Assembly (NCBI GenBank): GCA_964420115.1
Contig: CAYQQO010000008.1
Coordinates: 1 to 24,822 of the forward strand
DNA from: CAYQQO01 sp964420115
Lineage (GTDB): Bacteria; Patescibacteriota; Minisyncoccia; Portnoybacterales; UBA2143
DNA: 24,822 nt
Reading direction: 5' to 3'
The notes under the pieces were generated by a model. It was not told the DNA's origin, did not search any database, and saw only the letters and a list, made by a program, of their open reading frames with translations. Below are positions 1 through 7,366 of this stretch, piece by piece; the first letter of the stretch is position 1; the number at the start of each line of letters is the position of its first letter. The translations under genes were made by a program, and so were the position numbers.

Positions 1-2
1 TG

Positions 3-74
3 CTGGGGAGGTAGGATTCGAACCTACGCATCCAGGGACCAAAACCCTGTGCCTTACCACTTGGCTACTCCCCA
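3..74 (-). tRNA. tRNA-Gln (anticodon UUG)
   Basis: The minus strand folds into a full cloverleaf of 72 nt: acceptor stem TGGGGAG/CTCCCCA, D stem GCC/GGC, anticodon stem CAGGG/CCCTG around loop TTTTGGT, and T stem GTAGG/CCTAC with loop TTCGAAT. The anticodon is TTG, which reads CAA and makes this tRNA-Gln. The U1-A72 pair and G73 fit bacterial tRNA-Gln. The bases after G73 read CA, not CCA, so the CCA end must be added by a nucleotidyltransferase. Residues U8-A9-G10 (67-65) are also the TAG stop codon of dnaX, so the two genes overlap on the same strand. Confidence 0.97.
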
Positions 75-1171
75 GTATTTATTCTCTGGCAACACTCAAC
101 TACGGCTAATTCTAAAGGTAGTTGTGGAAAATCTGCGCCTTTTATTTCATTACTCGCTTGAATAAATAAATGGATTATTTTAACCAATTCTTGTTGGGAT
201 AACTCCCTACCCTGATTTGTCATACCATCTATTTGCTCTTTAGTCAATTCTGCGGCAATTAGTTTTGACAAGTTAGGATCAACTTTTAAAATTAGCATTT
301 TTCTAAGATAATTGATTAAAGACTTGGAAAACTGGAACAAATCGTACCCCTGGTTAACCAGTTGGTTGATATGAAAAATAGCTTGGGAATTATTTTTCTC
401 TGTTAAATAGTTAGCCATATCAGCCACCGCCTTTATATCAGTCACTCCTAATATTGCCTGGACCTCTTTCAGGGTGATATCTTTATCTCCCATAGACATA
501 ATTTGACCCAGCAAGCTTTCTGCGTCTCTAATTGAACCGTCGGCGTTTAAAGCAACTAGCTCTAAAGCCGCTTTTTCAATATTTATTTTTTCCTGTTTAG
601 CAATCCAACTGAGCCGGGCAACAATTTTTTCCAAAGGCAGTTTATAAAAATCGAATCTTTGACAGCGGGAAATAATGGTCTGGGGCACTTTGTGGCTTTC
701 TGTTGTCGCTAAAATAAAAATAGCGTGGGCTGGCGGCTCTTCAAGTGTTTTTAAAAGAGCGTTAAAAGCCTCTCTTGTCAGCTGGTGAACTTCATCAATG
801 ATAAAAACCTTGTACTTTAACTGGTTGGGGCTAAATTTAATTCCTTCGCGCAGTTCTCTGATTTCATCAATCCCCCGGTTGGAAGCGGCGTCAATTTCAA
901 TTAAATCCAAAGAGCGGGACTGGTTAATCTCTCGGCAGGCCGCGCATTTGTTGCAGGGTTCAAATTTTTGAGGATTTTGGCAGTTAACCGCTTTGGCTAA
1001 GAGACGCGCTATTGTAGTTTTGCCTGTTCCTCTTTGGCCGGTGAATAAATAAGCATGGGCAACTCTTTTTAAAGACAAAGCATTTGTTAGTGTTTTAACA
1101 ATGTGCTCTTGAGCAACTATTTGATTGAAATTTTTAGGTCTATATTTCCTATACAAAACTAAGTTTTCCAT
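65..1171 (-). CDS. dnaX: DNA polymerase III subunit gamma, short DnaX
   Basis: ATPase subunit of the clamp loader that opens and loads the beta sliding clamp at the replication fork. Visible motifs are the N-terminal LYRKYRPKNFNQIV, Walker A GQRGTGKTT, a four-cysteine zinc module ending CNKCAAC, Walker B DEVHQ, and sensor 1 ATTESHKVPQTIISRCQRF. At 368 aa it stops after the clamp-loader collar domain, so the tau-specific DnaB- and polymerase-binding domains are missing; only a gamma-like form is encoded. An upstream in-frame TTG (1183) would add four residues, but the ATG at 1171 is preferred because it begins the conserved region and lies 12 nt after a TATAAA -10 box. No Shine-Dalgarno is visible. 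The stop codon lies inside tRNA-Gln, so RNase P cleavage of a joint transcript would cut the last codons of the mRNA. Identity is secure from the motifs. Confidence 0.95.
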   Translation of the reverse strand: MENLVLYRKYRPKNFNQIVAQEHIVKTLTNALSLKRVAHAYLFTGQRGTGKTTIARLLAKAVNCQNPQKFEPCNKCAACREINQSRSLDLIEIDAASNRGIDEIRELREGIKFSPNQLKYKVFIIDEVHQLTREAFNALLKTLEEPPAHAIFILATTESHKVPQTIISRCQRFDFYKLPLEKIVARLSWIAKQEKINIEKAALELVALNADGSIRDAESLLGQIMSMGDKDITLKEVQAILGVTDIKAVADMANYLTEKNNSQAIFHINQLVNQGYDLFQFSKSLINYLRKMLILKVDPNLSKLIAAELTKEQIDGMTNQGRELSQQELVKIIHLFIQASNEIKGADFPQLPLELAVVECCQRINTGE

Positions 1172-1176
1172 ATTGT

Positions 1177-1204
1177 TTGACAATTTATAATAAATTATTA
1201 TAAA
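1177..1204 (+). promoter_or_regulatory. Sigma70-type promoter for the 71-aa gene
   Basis: A perfect TTGACA (1177-1182), a 16-nt spacer and TATAAA (1199-1204). The predicted start is near 1211, giving a leader of about 45 nt that carries the AAAGGAG Shine-Dalgarno of the gene at 1257. It is divergent from dnaX. Confidence 0.6.
1184..1189 (-). promoter_or_regulatory. Putative -10 box for dnaX
   Basis: TATAAA on the minus strand, ending 12 nt before the dnaX ATG. Transcription would start about 5 nt upstream of the ATG, giving an almost leaderless message. No good -35 is seen, and the surrounding DNA is very AT-rich, so chance matches are likely. Confidence 0.35.
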
Positions 1205-1256
1205 TTTAAAAAATAAATAGTACTTTTTTTAAACCCTTTAACCAAAGGAGACAGAA

Positions 1257-1472
1257 ATGATGGACGCAGAAATGATATGCGTGGAAAAGAATTGTGACGG
1301 CAAAATTGACAAAAAAAACACTCGGCTGGTTATGACGGGATGCTCAAGCAGAAGCATCGCCTGCACTTGTGAAAAATGCGGAAGACTGCACTGGCCGAAC
1401 GGAAAACCAGTTTTCAACAGAGGCGGGGAAAAGGTATTCTTTGGAAAAGAGGGTCAGCCGCGCTATGTATAA
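1257..1472 (+). CDS. Small Cys-rich, zinc-ribbon-like protein (71 aa)
   Basis: I do not recognise this family. The protein has C8-x4-C13 near the N-terminus and C29, C36, C38-x2-C41 with H45 in the middle, which looks like a small zinc ribbon. The tail, rich in Gly and basic residues, ends GQPRYV. Expression signals are strong: a TTGACA/TATAAA promoter, an AAAGGAG Shine-Dalgarno ending 6 nt before the first ATG and 9 nt before a second ATG at 1260 (either may be used), and a 9-bp intrinsic terminator about 30 nt after the stop. It is therefore an independent transcription unit, divergent from dnaX. The coding call rests on these signals and on the cysteine pattern, not on homology. Zinc binding is inferred. 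Confidence 0.75.
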   Translation: MMDAEMICVEKNCDGKIDKKNTRLVMTGCSSRSIACTCEKCGRLHWPNGKPVFNRGGEKVFFGKEGQPRYV

Positions 1473-1501
1473 CAAAGCAAGGAAAGCAAACCCAATCTTA
1501 G

Positions 1502-1533
1502 AGAGGATCTCGTGCAGATCCTCTTTTATTTTT
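1502..1533 (+). terminator. Intrinsic terminator of the 71-aa gene
   Basis: Stem AGAGGATCT / AGATCCTCT (9 bp, perfect) around loop CGTGC, followed by TTTTATTTTT. It lies 30 nt after the stop at 1472. Confidence 0.85.
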
Positions 1534-1611
1534 CCAGTCAGAACATCTTTAGAAAAATCAAAGGGGGCAAACAATGTAATCCCATACGCTCTTAGTATAT
1601 CAAATTTTTTC

Positions 1612-1650
1612 AAAAAGAAAAGCGCCTGACAGTTATATTTGCCAAGCGCT
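1612..1650 (-). terminator. Intrinsic terminator of the 75-aa gene
   Basis: On the minus strand, AGCGCTTGGC pairs with GTCAGGCGCT (10 bp including two G-U pairs) around a 10-nt loop, followed by TTTCTTTTT. It lies 37 nt downstream of the stop of the gene at 1687-1914. Confidence 0.7.
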
Positions 1651-1686
1651 GAAACAACGATTTTACAGCCACTGAGCGACAAACGG

Positions 1687-1914
1687 CTAAAGCCAGCACT
1701 CCTCTTCCTCTCTTTTGTCCCACGGAAGAATTTCCCGCTTTCTCATCTCTCTTAAGCGACGATATTCCCCAAGCTTATCTTTCTCGTCCGCCGACAGCAT
1801 TCCCTTCTTTTCTTTTTTTCTCAAGCTAGCAATGTACTGATTGGAATACCTTTTTTTCTTGCAACGATTGTTTCTGTCCAACTTCCTGTCTTTTAAGCTA
1901 CTGTGAACACCCAT
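1687..1914 (-). CDS. Small basic, highly charged protein (75 aa)
   Basis: I do not recognise this protein. It is dominated by Lys, Arg and Glu: a basic N-terminal half (RCKKKRYSNQ, LRKKEKKG) and a second part that is probably helical and amphipathic (DEKDKLGEYRRLREMRKRE), ending EEEECWL. That composition would suit a nucleic-acid- or ribosome-binding protein, but this is only a guess. Support for a real gene comes from its signals: a TTGACT/TATAGA promoter upstream, a G-rich GGGGGG just before the ATG as a possible Shine-Dalgarno, and a U-tailed 10-bp terminator after the stop. A second, stronger AAGGAGG lies 36 nt upstream of the ATG with no usable start after it. Confidence 0.6.
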   Translation of the reverse strand: MGVHSSLKDRKLDRNNRCKKKRYSNQYIASLRKKEKKGMLSADEKDKLGEYRRLREMRKREILPWDKREEEECWL

Positions 1915-1973
1915 TGCGCCCCCCGCGTTTTAGGTTGTAAATAACTAAAATCCTCCTTGAAAAGATAATCCAG

Positions 1974-2001
1974 TCTATATTAAAAATCTTTTTTCAGTCA
2001 A
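1974..2001 (-). promoter_or_regulatory. Promoter for the 75-aa gene
   Basis: On the minus strand, TTGACT (2001-1996), a 16-nt spacer and TATAGA (1979-1974). It lies between the gtrA-family gene and the small gene. The predicted start is near 1967, with a leader of about 52 nt containing AAGGAGG at about 1951-1958. Confidence 0.5.
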
Positions 2002-2005
2002 GTTA

Positions 2006-2452
2006 TTATCTCTTAAAAACAATAAACTTGTATCCGATAAAGTTCCAGACAAGCGAAGCGCCGGTAGCAGCAAGTTTGGCAAAATTAGCCCAGAATTCCG
2101 GACCTATGCCTAAAATTGGCGGGATAAATGTTGTTATTCCATAAACAATACCGCTGTTAATCCCCATACCAATTAAACTAACAATCAAAAATTGAGAAAA
2201 TTCTTTGGTGACTACGCCGGCTTGCGTGGTTTCTTCGGCTCTAAATGTCCAAAATTTATTCCAGATATAGCTGTTAATTACTGCGGCAGTAAAAGCTATG
2301 GCGTTAAGAAGTATTATCCAGCGCCCGCTGTAAATACCTGTTGCCCAGAGCAAAAAATTTAAAACAGCAAAGTCAACCGCTGTGTTCATCGCCCCAACTA
2401 CGGCAAATTTAGCAAGCTGGCCGAACAAATTATTAGATCTGGCACCTAACAT
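2006..2452 (-). CDS. GtrA-family membrane protein
   Basis: A 148-aa polytopic protein of the GtrA family (PF04138), whose members are thought to flip or help transfer lipid-linked sugars in teichoic acid, arabinogalactan and O-antigen modification. The N-terminal FAVVGAMNTAVDFAVLNFLL matches the family's usual G-x-x-N-T-x-x-D-F opening. NSYIWNKFWTFR and the final WNFIGYKFIVFKR are the two conserved Asn-Tyr/Trp-Lys-Phe segments. Four membrane helices are visible at roughly residues 9-30, 40-62, 88-110 and 118-142. Length is normal. The ATG at 2452 has no Shine-Dalgarno. It would fit with the GT-C glycosyltransferases and WecG-like enzyme in this window, but no direct link is shown. Confidence 0.88.
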   Translation of the reverse strand: MLGARSNNLFGQLAKFAVVGAMNTAVDFAVLNFLLWATGIYSGRWIILLNAIAFTAAVINSYIWNKFWTFRAEETTQAGVVTKEFSQFLIVSLIGMGINSGIVYGITTFIPPILGIGPEFWANFAKLAATGASLVWNFIGYKFIVFKR

Positions 2453-2649
2453 AAAATATTCATTATGAGAAAAAATAAATCTAAGAGACTTGCTATGAGA
2501 TCCATTGCTTCCGCCCGTATCGCCCTGTAAAGCATGGCTGATGGGCTACCCAAAATGATAAAAATTTATATATTGATAAAACAAAATACTTTTTAATAAT
2601 AGCACAATTCGCAAAAAAAATAAAAGACTTCAGCCGCTTAGACAAGGAG

Positions 2650-5232
2650 TTAAATCTCTGGCGCTTTTTTAATTTCAAGTTTTAACCCATCCTTTAAAAC
2701 TATTTTATCGCGCCTTTTAATTTTATCCTCCAGTATTAAGCGGGCAATTTCGTTTTCTACTCTTTCCTGAACTAGTCTTTTTAACGGCCTAGCCCCGTAA
2801 AGAGGGTCGTATCCAGCCTGGGCAAGCTGTTTTATTGCTCCTTCTTCCGCTTCTAAATTAATCCCTCTTTCCTTTATTTTCCCCCTAACTTCTTGTACAA
2901 ACAAGCGGGAAATAGAGATCATATCTTCCATTGACAGCGATTTAAAAAGAATAACACTATCAAAACGATTTAGAAATTCTGGCCGAAAATACCACGAAAG
3001 AGCTTTTTCTTTTGCTTGCTTATAAATTTCCTCATAGCTTTTCCCTTCTTTAATTGCCCCCTGGATAAACCGGGCAGCGGCATTAGAAGTAGCAATTAGA
3101 ATAATATTAGTAAAATTGATCGTCTCTCCGCCTGCGTCTGTCAGCCGCCCGTCATCCATTACTTGCAGAAAAAGATTTAGAATATCAGGATGGGCCTTTT
3201 CTATTTCATCAAGAAGAAGCAGGGAGTACGGCTGGCGTTTAACTGCTTCTGTTAAAAATCCCCTTAAATTCCCTTCTTCACTGCGCAGGCCAATTAAACG
3301 GCGCAGGCCCCTTTTTTCTTGATATTCTGACATATCCAGACGAATCATTTTCTTTTCACTGCCGAAAAAAACCTCGGCCAGTGTTTTGGCCAGCTCTGTT
3401 TTACCAACCCCTGTCGGCCCAAAAAAGAGAAAGTTAGCAATAGGCCTTTGCCTTTTTTTAGGATCAATACGGCTCCTCCTCAAGGCCCTGCTGACTTGTT
3501 CTACCGCTTCTTTCTGGCCAATCATTCGCTTATGGATCAACTTTTCCATATTAAGCAGTTTTTCTTTGTCTGTTTCTTCAACCTGACCCAAGGGAATTTT
3601 TGTTTTTTGCGAGACAAGCTCTACCAAGTCCGCTTTAGTGATAAAACTACCACTGCCCCGTTGTGCTCTAACTGCGTAACTGGCCTCTTTCAACAAACTC
3701 ATTGCCTTTGTCGGCAGGGCCTGGCCGTAAATATAGCGCTCGGCCAAGTCAATTGATTCCTCTACGGCGTCGGCCGAAAAGAAAACTTTTAATTTTTTTT
3801 CTAGAATATAGACCTTGCTGATTATTATTTGCCACAAAAGGTCTTTTGAGGGCAAGCCAACTTCTATCCTTTCTAAAACCCTGGAAAGATTTCTTCCTTC
3901 TATTCTTGAAGAGTAGCCGGCTGGATTGGTGGTGGCGATAAAGTAAAAAGCCTGGTTTTCTAAAGCAGGAGCCAGAATTTCAGAAAAATCAAGGCCGGCT
4001 GGCTGGGAGCGCAAGCCGACCAAATTTTCAATGTTTTCAATAACTAAAATAATATTGCCCGCCCGGTTGACTTCAACTAATATTTTTTCCAAATATCTTT
4101 CCCCTTTATTGGAATCGTCCTCTAAACTAACTAAATTCGCTAAATCCAGTTTTACCAATCTTTTATCCTGCAGGAATTTCGGCACTTTTTCTTCCACCAT
4201 TAATTGGGCAATTCTTTTCAAAATCGTTTTTTTGCCAACGCCGTCTTTGCCAACTAAAAGAACACCGACCTGACCGGTGTTAAAATGCTGAAAAATTTCT
4301 TCAACTTCTTTTTCCCGACCAATAGCCATCTCAAACTGGCCCTTTCTAGCCAAGTAAGTCAAATCCTGACTAACTCTGTCCAAAACAGGAGTAGTCACGG
4401 CAGTCATTGTTCTATTTAATTTCCCTTTTGGCTTAAAAAGACGCCTCCAGAAAAATTCCTTTTCCCATTTTTTAATTTTTTCTTCCAGTTGCGCCCAGCT
4501 AATAACCCGTTCGATTTCTTCCGGACTGACCCCGAACTCATCAAAAATCATACCGACCAAATTTTTCTGCTGACTCAAAGCCCACAAAAGGTCCAAAGAG
4601 CTAATTTCTTCTTTATTTTTCCCAAGAGAAAAAAGATAAGCGGCAGTAAATATCCTTTTAAAATCAATGCCCATTTGAAGACCAGAAATCCATTCTTCTT
4701 TTTCTGATTCCGGGAACATAGAAGCGCTTTCAAGTATTTTTTTTGTTTTTGCAATAAGGCGGTCATAGGGGCAATTAAGGCGCTTAAGAATTTTTTTAAA
4801 TTCTTTTTCTTTTAAGAATGCGGCAAAAATATGAATGGGCTTAAGAGAACGATACCTTTTTCTGTAAGCATAAAACCAAGCTCTCTCAAGAGATATTTTG
4901 GCTGTTTTGTCCAAATAAAGAGAAATTTCCACTTTTTCGTTTGGTCTCGGCGGTCTAATTTTTTTTGTTTTTTCATCTTGACGCTTGAAAAGATAAAAAA
5001 GGAACATATCAGATAAAAGAGTCAGGTAAAAAACATCCAAAAATTCCCTCCCCTGATCAATTGGCGAGATTAAATAATAGTAGAAATTCAAAAGCCCGTA
5101 AAGACCGAAAAGAATTAAAAAAAGAAAAAGTAAACCAGCCAGCAGTTTCCTAATCTTTTTTTGAATAATCCTAAAAAGATTGAGGCCGGGCTCAAACTCA
5201 AAATCAACTTCTTGATAAATTTGTTCCGGCAT
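2650..5232 (-). CDS. Membrane-anchored, degenerate ClpB/ClpC-like double AAA+ ATPase
   Basis: An 860-aa protein of the Clp/Hsp100 class. Order: two hydrophobic helices (about 30-56 and 66-82), which should anchor it in the membrane; two weak Clp_N repeats (about 115-250); D1 (about 300-520); D2 (about 570-745); and the D2 small domain with YDPLYGARPLKRLVQ. D2 has intact Walker A GPTGVGKT (605-612), Walker B LLLDEIEKAHP (D675, E676) and the arginine region FRPEFLNRFD. D1 is broken: Walker A reads GKDGVGKK (328-335, K for Thr/Ser) and Walker B reads LVIENIEN (E399, N400 in place of Asp-Glu). The aromatic pore loops are absent in both rings: the D1 KYRG position reads DDSN, and the D2 GYVG loop is replaced by LIGLRSEEGNLRGFL. 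There is no ClpP-binding IGF/IGL loop and no middle coiled-coil domain. It is probably not a classical unfoldase; its function is unknown. It follows a small membrane protein gene after 36 nt. Confidence 0.9.
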   Translation of the reverse strand: MPEQIYQEVDFEFEPGLNLFRIIQKKIRKLLAGLLFLFLILFGLYGLLNFYYYLISPIDQGREFLDVFYLTLLSDMFLFYLFKRQDEKTKKIRPPRPNEKVEISLYLDKTAKISLERAWFYAYRKRYRSLKPIHIFAAFLKEKEFKKILKRLNCPYDRLIAKTKKILESASMFPESEKEEWISGLQMGIDFKRIFTAAYLFSLGKNKEEISSLDLLWALSQQKNLVGMIFDEFGVSPEEIERVISWAQLEEKIKKWEKEFFWRRLFKPKGKLNRTMTAVTTPVLDRVSQDLTYLARKGQFEMAIGREKEVEEIFQHFNTGQVGVLLVGKDGVGKKTILKRIAQLMVEEKVPKFLQDKRLVKLDLANLVSLEDDSNKGERYLEKILVEVNRAGNIILVIENIENLVGLRSQPAGLDFSEILAPALENQAFYFIATTNPAGYSSRIEGRNLSRVLERIEVGLPSKDLLWQIIISKVYILEKKLKVFFSADAVEESIDLAERYIYGQALPTKAMSLLKEASYAVRAQRGSGSFITKADLVELVSQKTKIPLGQVEETDKEKLLNMEKLIHKRMIGQKEAVEQVSRALRRSRIDPKKRQRPIANFLFFGPTGVGKTELAKTLAEVFFGSEKKMIRLDMSEYQEKRGLRRLIGLRSEEGNLRGFLTEAVKRQPYSLLLLDEIEKAHPDILNLFLQVMDDGRLTDAGGETINFTNIILIATSNAAARFIQGAIKEGKSYEEIYKQAKEKALSWYFRPEFLNRFDSVILFKSLSMEDMISISRLFVQEVRGKIKERGINLEAEEGAIKQLAQAGYDPLYGARPLKRLVQERVENEIARLILEDKIKRRDKIVLKDGLKLEIKKAPEI

Positions 5233-5268
5233 TTTTGAAATAACTGCCCTGCGGCAGAATTAAATATT

Positions 5269-5619
5269 TTATAATGCCAACTGCCAAATAATCAAAAGAG
5301 GCAAAGCCAACCAAAAAAAGATTACAAAAATCCACAAAAAAAGCCAGAAAAGCATAAAAACAAGACGGGAAAGAATCTGCCAGAAATGAGTGCTAATGCT
5401 TAAAATCAGAGCGGTCGGGCCGCTTTGCCCATACATTGGTCTGAAAAAATTAAAAAAAAGAATCGGCAAAGCCAAGGCCTGCCAGCCCATTTTTATTTTA
5501 CCAACAGAAAAAAGGGCTGTTTTTTTAAAGCCTCTAGAGTACCACCAAAAAGGAAAATACAAAACCTCCCAAATAGTGTCTAAAAAAATATCTTTAAAAA
5601 ATATCTTATAACTTGCCAT
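5269..5619 (-). CDS. Small polytopic membrane protein upstream of the AAA+ gene (116 aa)
   Basis: I do not recognise a family. The protein opens MASYKIFFKDIFLDTIWEV, followed by LYFPFWWYSRGFKK, an aromatic interfacial stretch ending in basic residues. A hydrophobic segment WQALALPILFFNFFRPMYG and a long C-terminal region rich in Trp, Phe and Leu (about 75-116) follow, giving perhaps three membrane segments. A longer reading frame extends to a start at 5709, but the ATG at 5619 is preferred because it follows a TTACAA/TGTTAGAAT promoter by 19 nt. The gene is the first of a pair: the AAA+ gene starts 36 nt after its stop with no terminator between. The AAA+ protein is itself membrane-anchored, so a shared complex is a reasonable inference, but nothing in the sequence proves it. 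Confidence 0.75.
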   Translation of the reverse strand: MASYKIFFKDIFLDTIWEVLYFPFWWYSRGFKKTALFSVGKIKMGWQALALPILFFNFFRPMYGQSGPTALILSISTHFWQILSRLVFMLFWLFLWIFVIFFWLALPLLIIWQLAL

Positions 5620-5638
5620 TGATTGATGCTTTTTATTA

Positions 5639-5668
5639 ATTCTAACATAAAAAATAATTCTTTTGTAA
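5639..5668 (-). promoter_or_regulatory. Promoter of the membrane protein-AAA+ pair
   Basis: On the minus strand, TTACAA (5668-5663), an 18-nt spacer and an extended -10 TGTTAGAAT ending at 5639. The predicted start lies about 12 nt upstream of the ATG at 5619. Confidence 0.5.
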
Positions 5669-5748
5669 TTTCTCTTGTTCAAAAAAACAAAAAAAATATT
5701 TTTCCACACAAAAACCTATTTTAAATCTATTTTTTTTATGGTAAGATA

Positions 5749-5757
5749 TGGTAAAAT
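5749..5757 (+). promoter_or_regulatory. Extended -10 directly before the GT-C gene
   Basis: TGGTAAAAT ends 7 nt before the ATG at 5765, so transcription would begin at or within a base or two of the start codon (leaderless). No clear -35 is present, as often tolerated with an extended -10. Confidence 0.5.
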
Positions 5758-5764
5758 AAAGAAA

Positions 5765-7366
5765 ATGAAAATATCTTTATCTTATAAAAATTCCCTCTTA
5801 CTGCTTATTGGGATTTTGCTTTTGGCAAGTTTTTTCAGATTATACCAATTAGATATTTTGCCGCCCGGCCTTTACCCGGACGAAGCAATGAACGCCAATG
5901 ACGCTTTAGACACCTTAGAATCAGGAGACTACAAAGTTTTTTATTCAGAAAACAACGGCCGCGAAGGTCTTTTTGTTTGGCTGATTGCTTTTTCTTTTAA
6001 AATATTTGGGCCGGCTCCGTGGTCATTGAGACTGGTCAGCGCTATTTTCGGCATTCTAACCGTTTTAGGTCTTTATTTGCTCTCCAGCCAGCTCTTTAAC
6101 AGAAAAATTGCTCTGCTATCCAGTTTTTTATTAGCTGTTTCTTTTTGGCATGTTAATTTCAGCCGCATTGGCTTTAGAGCGGTTTTAGTCCCTTTTCTTC
6201 TATGTTTTTCTTTTTATTTTTTATTCCGGGCTTTTGAGAAAAAAATAGTTTGGGACTATATCTGGGCCGGAATTTTCTTCGGTCTTGGTTTTTACACCTA
6301 TATCGCCTTTAGAGTGGCTGTTTTAATTTTAGGAGTAGTGGTCTTGTGGCAAATAATTGACTACTGGCTCAAAAAAAAGCGCTTCCAAAACAAAATTTTA
6401 GAGATGTTTAAAAAAATCTACATTAAAGACCACTGGTGGAAAATAGATGTCTTTTTTATCGCTATTATAGTTATTCTTTTGCCCATTACTTTTTATTTTA
6501 TCCAAAACCCGCAGGATTTTATCGGCCGGGCAGGAGGGGTTTCTGTTTTCGGCCAGGAAGAACCGCTTAAAGAGCTGGCCCTTAGCGTTGTCAAGACACT
6601 GGGCTCCTTTAATTTTTACGGAGACGGCAACTGGCGGCACAACTTAGCCGGCTCTCCTCTTTTGGCTTGGCCAACAGGAGCTTTGTTTATAATCGGTCTT
6701 GTTTTAATAATAAAAGATATCTTTTCAAAGATATGGAAAAAGAAAATACCTGATTTAGTTCCGCTTTTTTTAATAGTTTGGTTTGGCTCTATGCTTTTAC
6801 CGGCTGTGTTAACAGCCGAAGGTCTGCCTCACGCTTTAAGAATGATTGGGGTAATACCGACCGCCTATATTTTTGCCGCTATTGGCTTTGTCTGGCTTTA
6901 TCAAAAATTTTCTAAATACAACAAAAAGCTGGCTCTTATTGTTTTAACTCTTTTTCTTGTTGCCCCGACAGCAATCAATTTCCATAAATACTATTTTGCT
7001 TGGGCTAAAAGCCCCCATACTCCGGGAGCCTTTAGAGAAGATTTAGTCAACTTAGCCAATCACCTTAACAACCTGCCGGAAGAAACAAAAAAGTATCTTA
7101 TTGTCAATGAAGGCGGCGTCCCTGTGCCCCATCCTGACGGACTGGCTATGCCTGCCCAGACAATAATATTTATTGAACGAACTTCTAACAGCGATAATGC
7201 GATAATATATTTAAAGCCGGGAGAGATTGAACAGATAACTGCCAGCGGCCAGCCAACAAATATTATTCTTTTAAAAGAAGACGAAAATATTTTAGCGCAA
7301 TTATTAGAAAAAATACCAAATGGCAGAATAGAAAAAGTAAACGGATTTCGGCAGATTATTTTTTAA
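5765..7366 (+). CDS. GT-C (PMT/ArnT-like) membrane glycosyltransferase
   Basis: A 533-aa integral membrane protein of the dolichyl-phosphate mannosyltransferase / ArnT superfamily, which moves a sugar from a polyprenyl phosphate to a protein or lipid on the outer face of the membrane. The acidic pair of the first extracytoplasmic loop is present as GLYPDEAMNAND (D39-E40). It is followed by GREGLFVWLIAFSFKIFG and by a run of membrane helices to about residue 400; the C-terminal part is a soluble domain. An in-frame start at 5675 would add 30 Lys-rich residues. The ATG at 5765 is chosen because it begins the signal-anchor helix and lies 7 nt after an extended -10. No Shine-Dalgarno is seen. Acceptor and sugar cannot be told from sequence. 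A second, different GT-C enzyme lies 400 nt downstream. Confidence 0.88.
   Translation: MKISLSYKNSLLLLIGILLLASFFRLYQLDILPPGLYPDEAMNANDALDTLESGDYKVFYSENNGREGLFVWLIAFSFKIFGPAPWSLRLVSAIFGILTVLGLYLLSSQLFNRKIALLSSFLLAVSFWHVNFSRIGFRAVLVPFLLCFSFYFLFRAFEKKIVWDYIWAGIFFGLGFYTYIAFRVAVLILGVVVLWQIIDYWLKKKRFQNKILEMFKKIYIKDHWWKIDVFFIAIIVILLPITFYFIQNPQDFIGRAGGVSVFGQEEPLKELALSVVKTLGSFNFYGDGNWRHNLAGSPLLAWPTGALFIIGLVLIIKDIFSKIWKKKIPDLVPLFLIVWFGSMLLPAVLTAEGLPHALRMIGVIPTAYIFAAIGFVWLYQKFSKYNKKLALIVLTLFLVAPTAINFHKYYFAWAKSPHTPGAFREDLVNLANHLNNLPEETKKYLIVNEGGVPVPHPDGLAMPAQTIIFIERTSNSDNAIIYLKPGEIEQITASGQPTNIILLKEDENILAQLLEKIPNGRIEKVNGFRQIIF

Noticed and set aside
1344..1682. 112-aa minus-strand frame
   Set aside because: It starts with TTG without a Shine-Dalgarno, runs through the minus-strand terminator at 1612-1650 and the hairpin at 1502-1524, and overlaps the well-signalled 71-aa gene on the other strand.
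2453..2649. Gap between gtrA-family and AAA+ genes, including a 61-aa frame at 2493-2678
   Set aside because: The frame starts inside the AAA+ gene, has no start signals and its sequence does not look like a protein. I checked the gap for a tRNA, riboswitch or U-tailed hairpin and saw nothing convincing.
2650..5232. Naming the AAA+ protein clpB or clpC
   Set aside because: It lacks the ClpP-docking loop of ClpC, the long middle domain of ClpB and both pore loops, so either symbol would mislead.
5675..5764. 30-residue extension of the first GT-C protein
   Set aside because: It lies upstream of the -10 box nearest the gene and is Lys/Phe-rich low-quality sequence.
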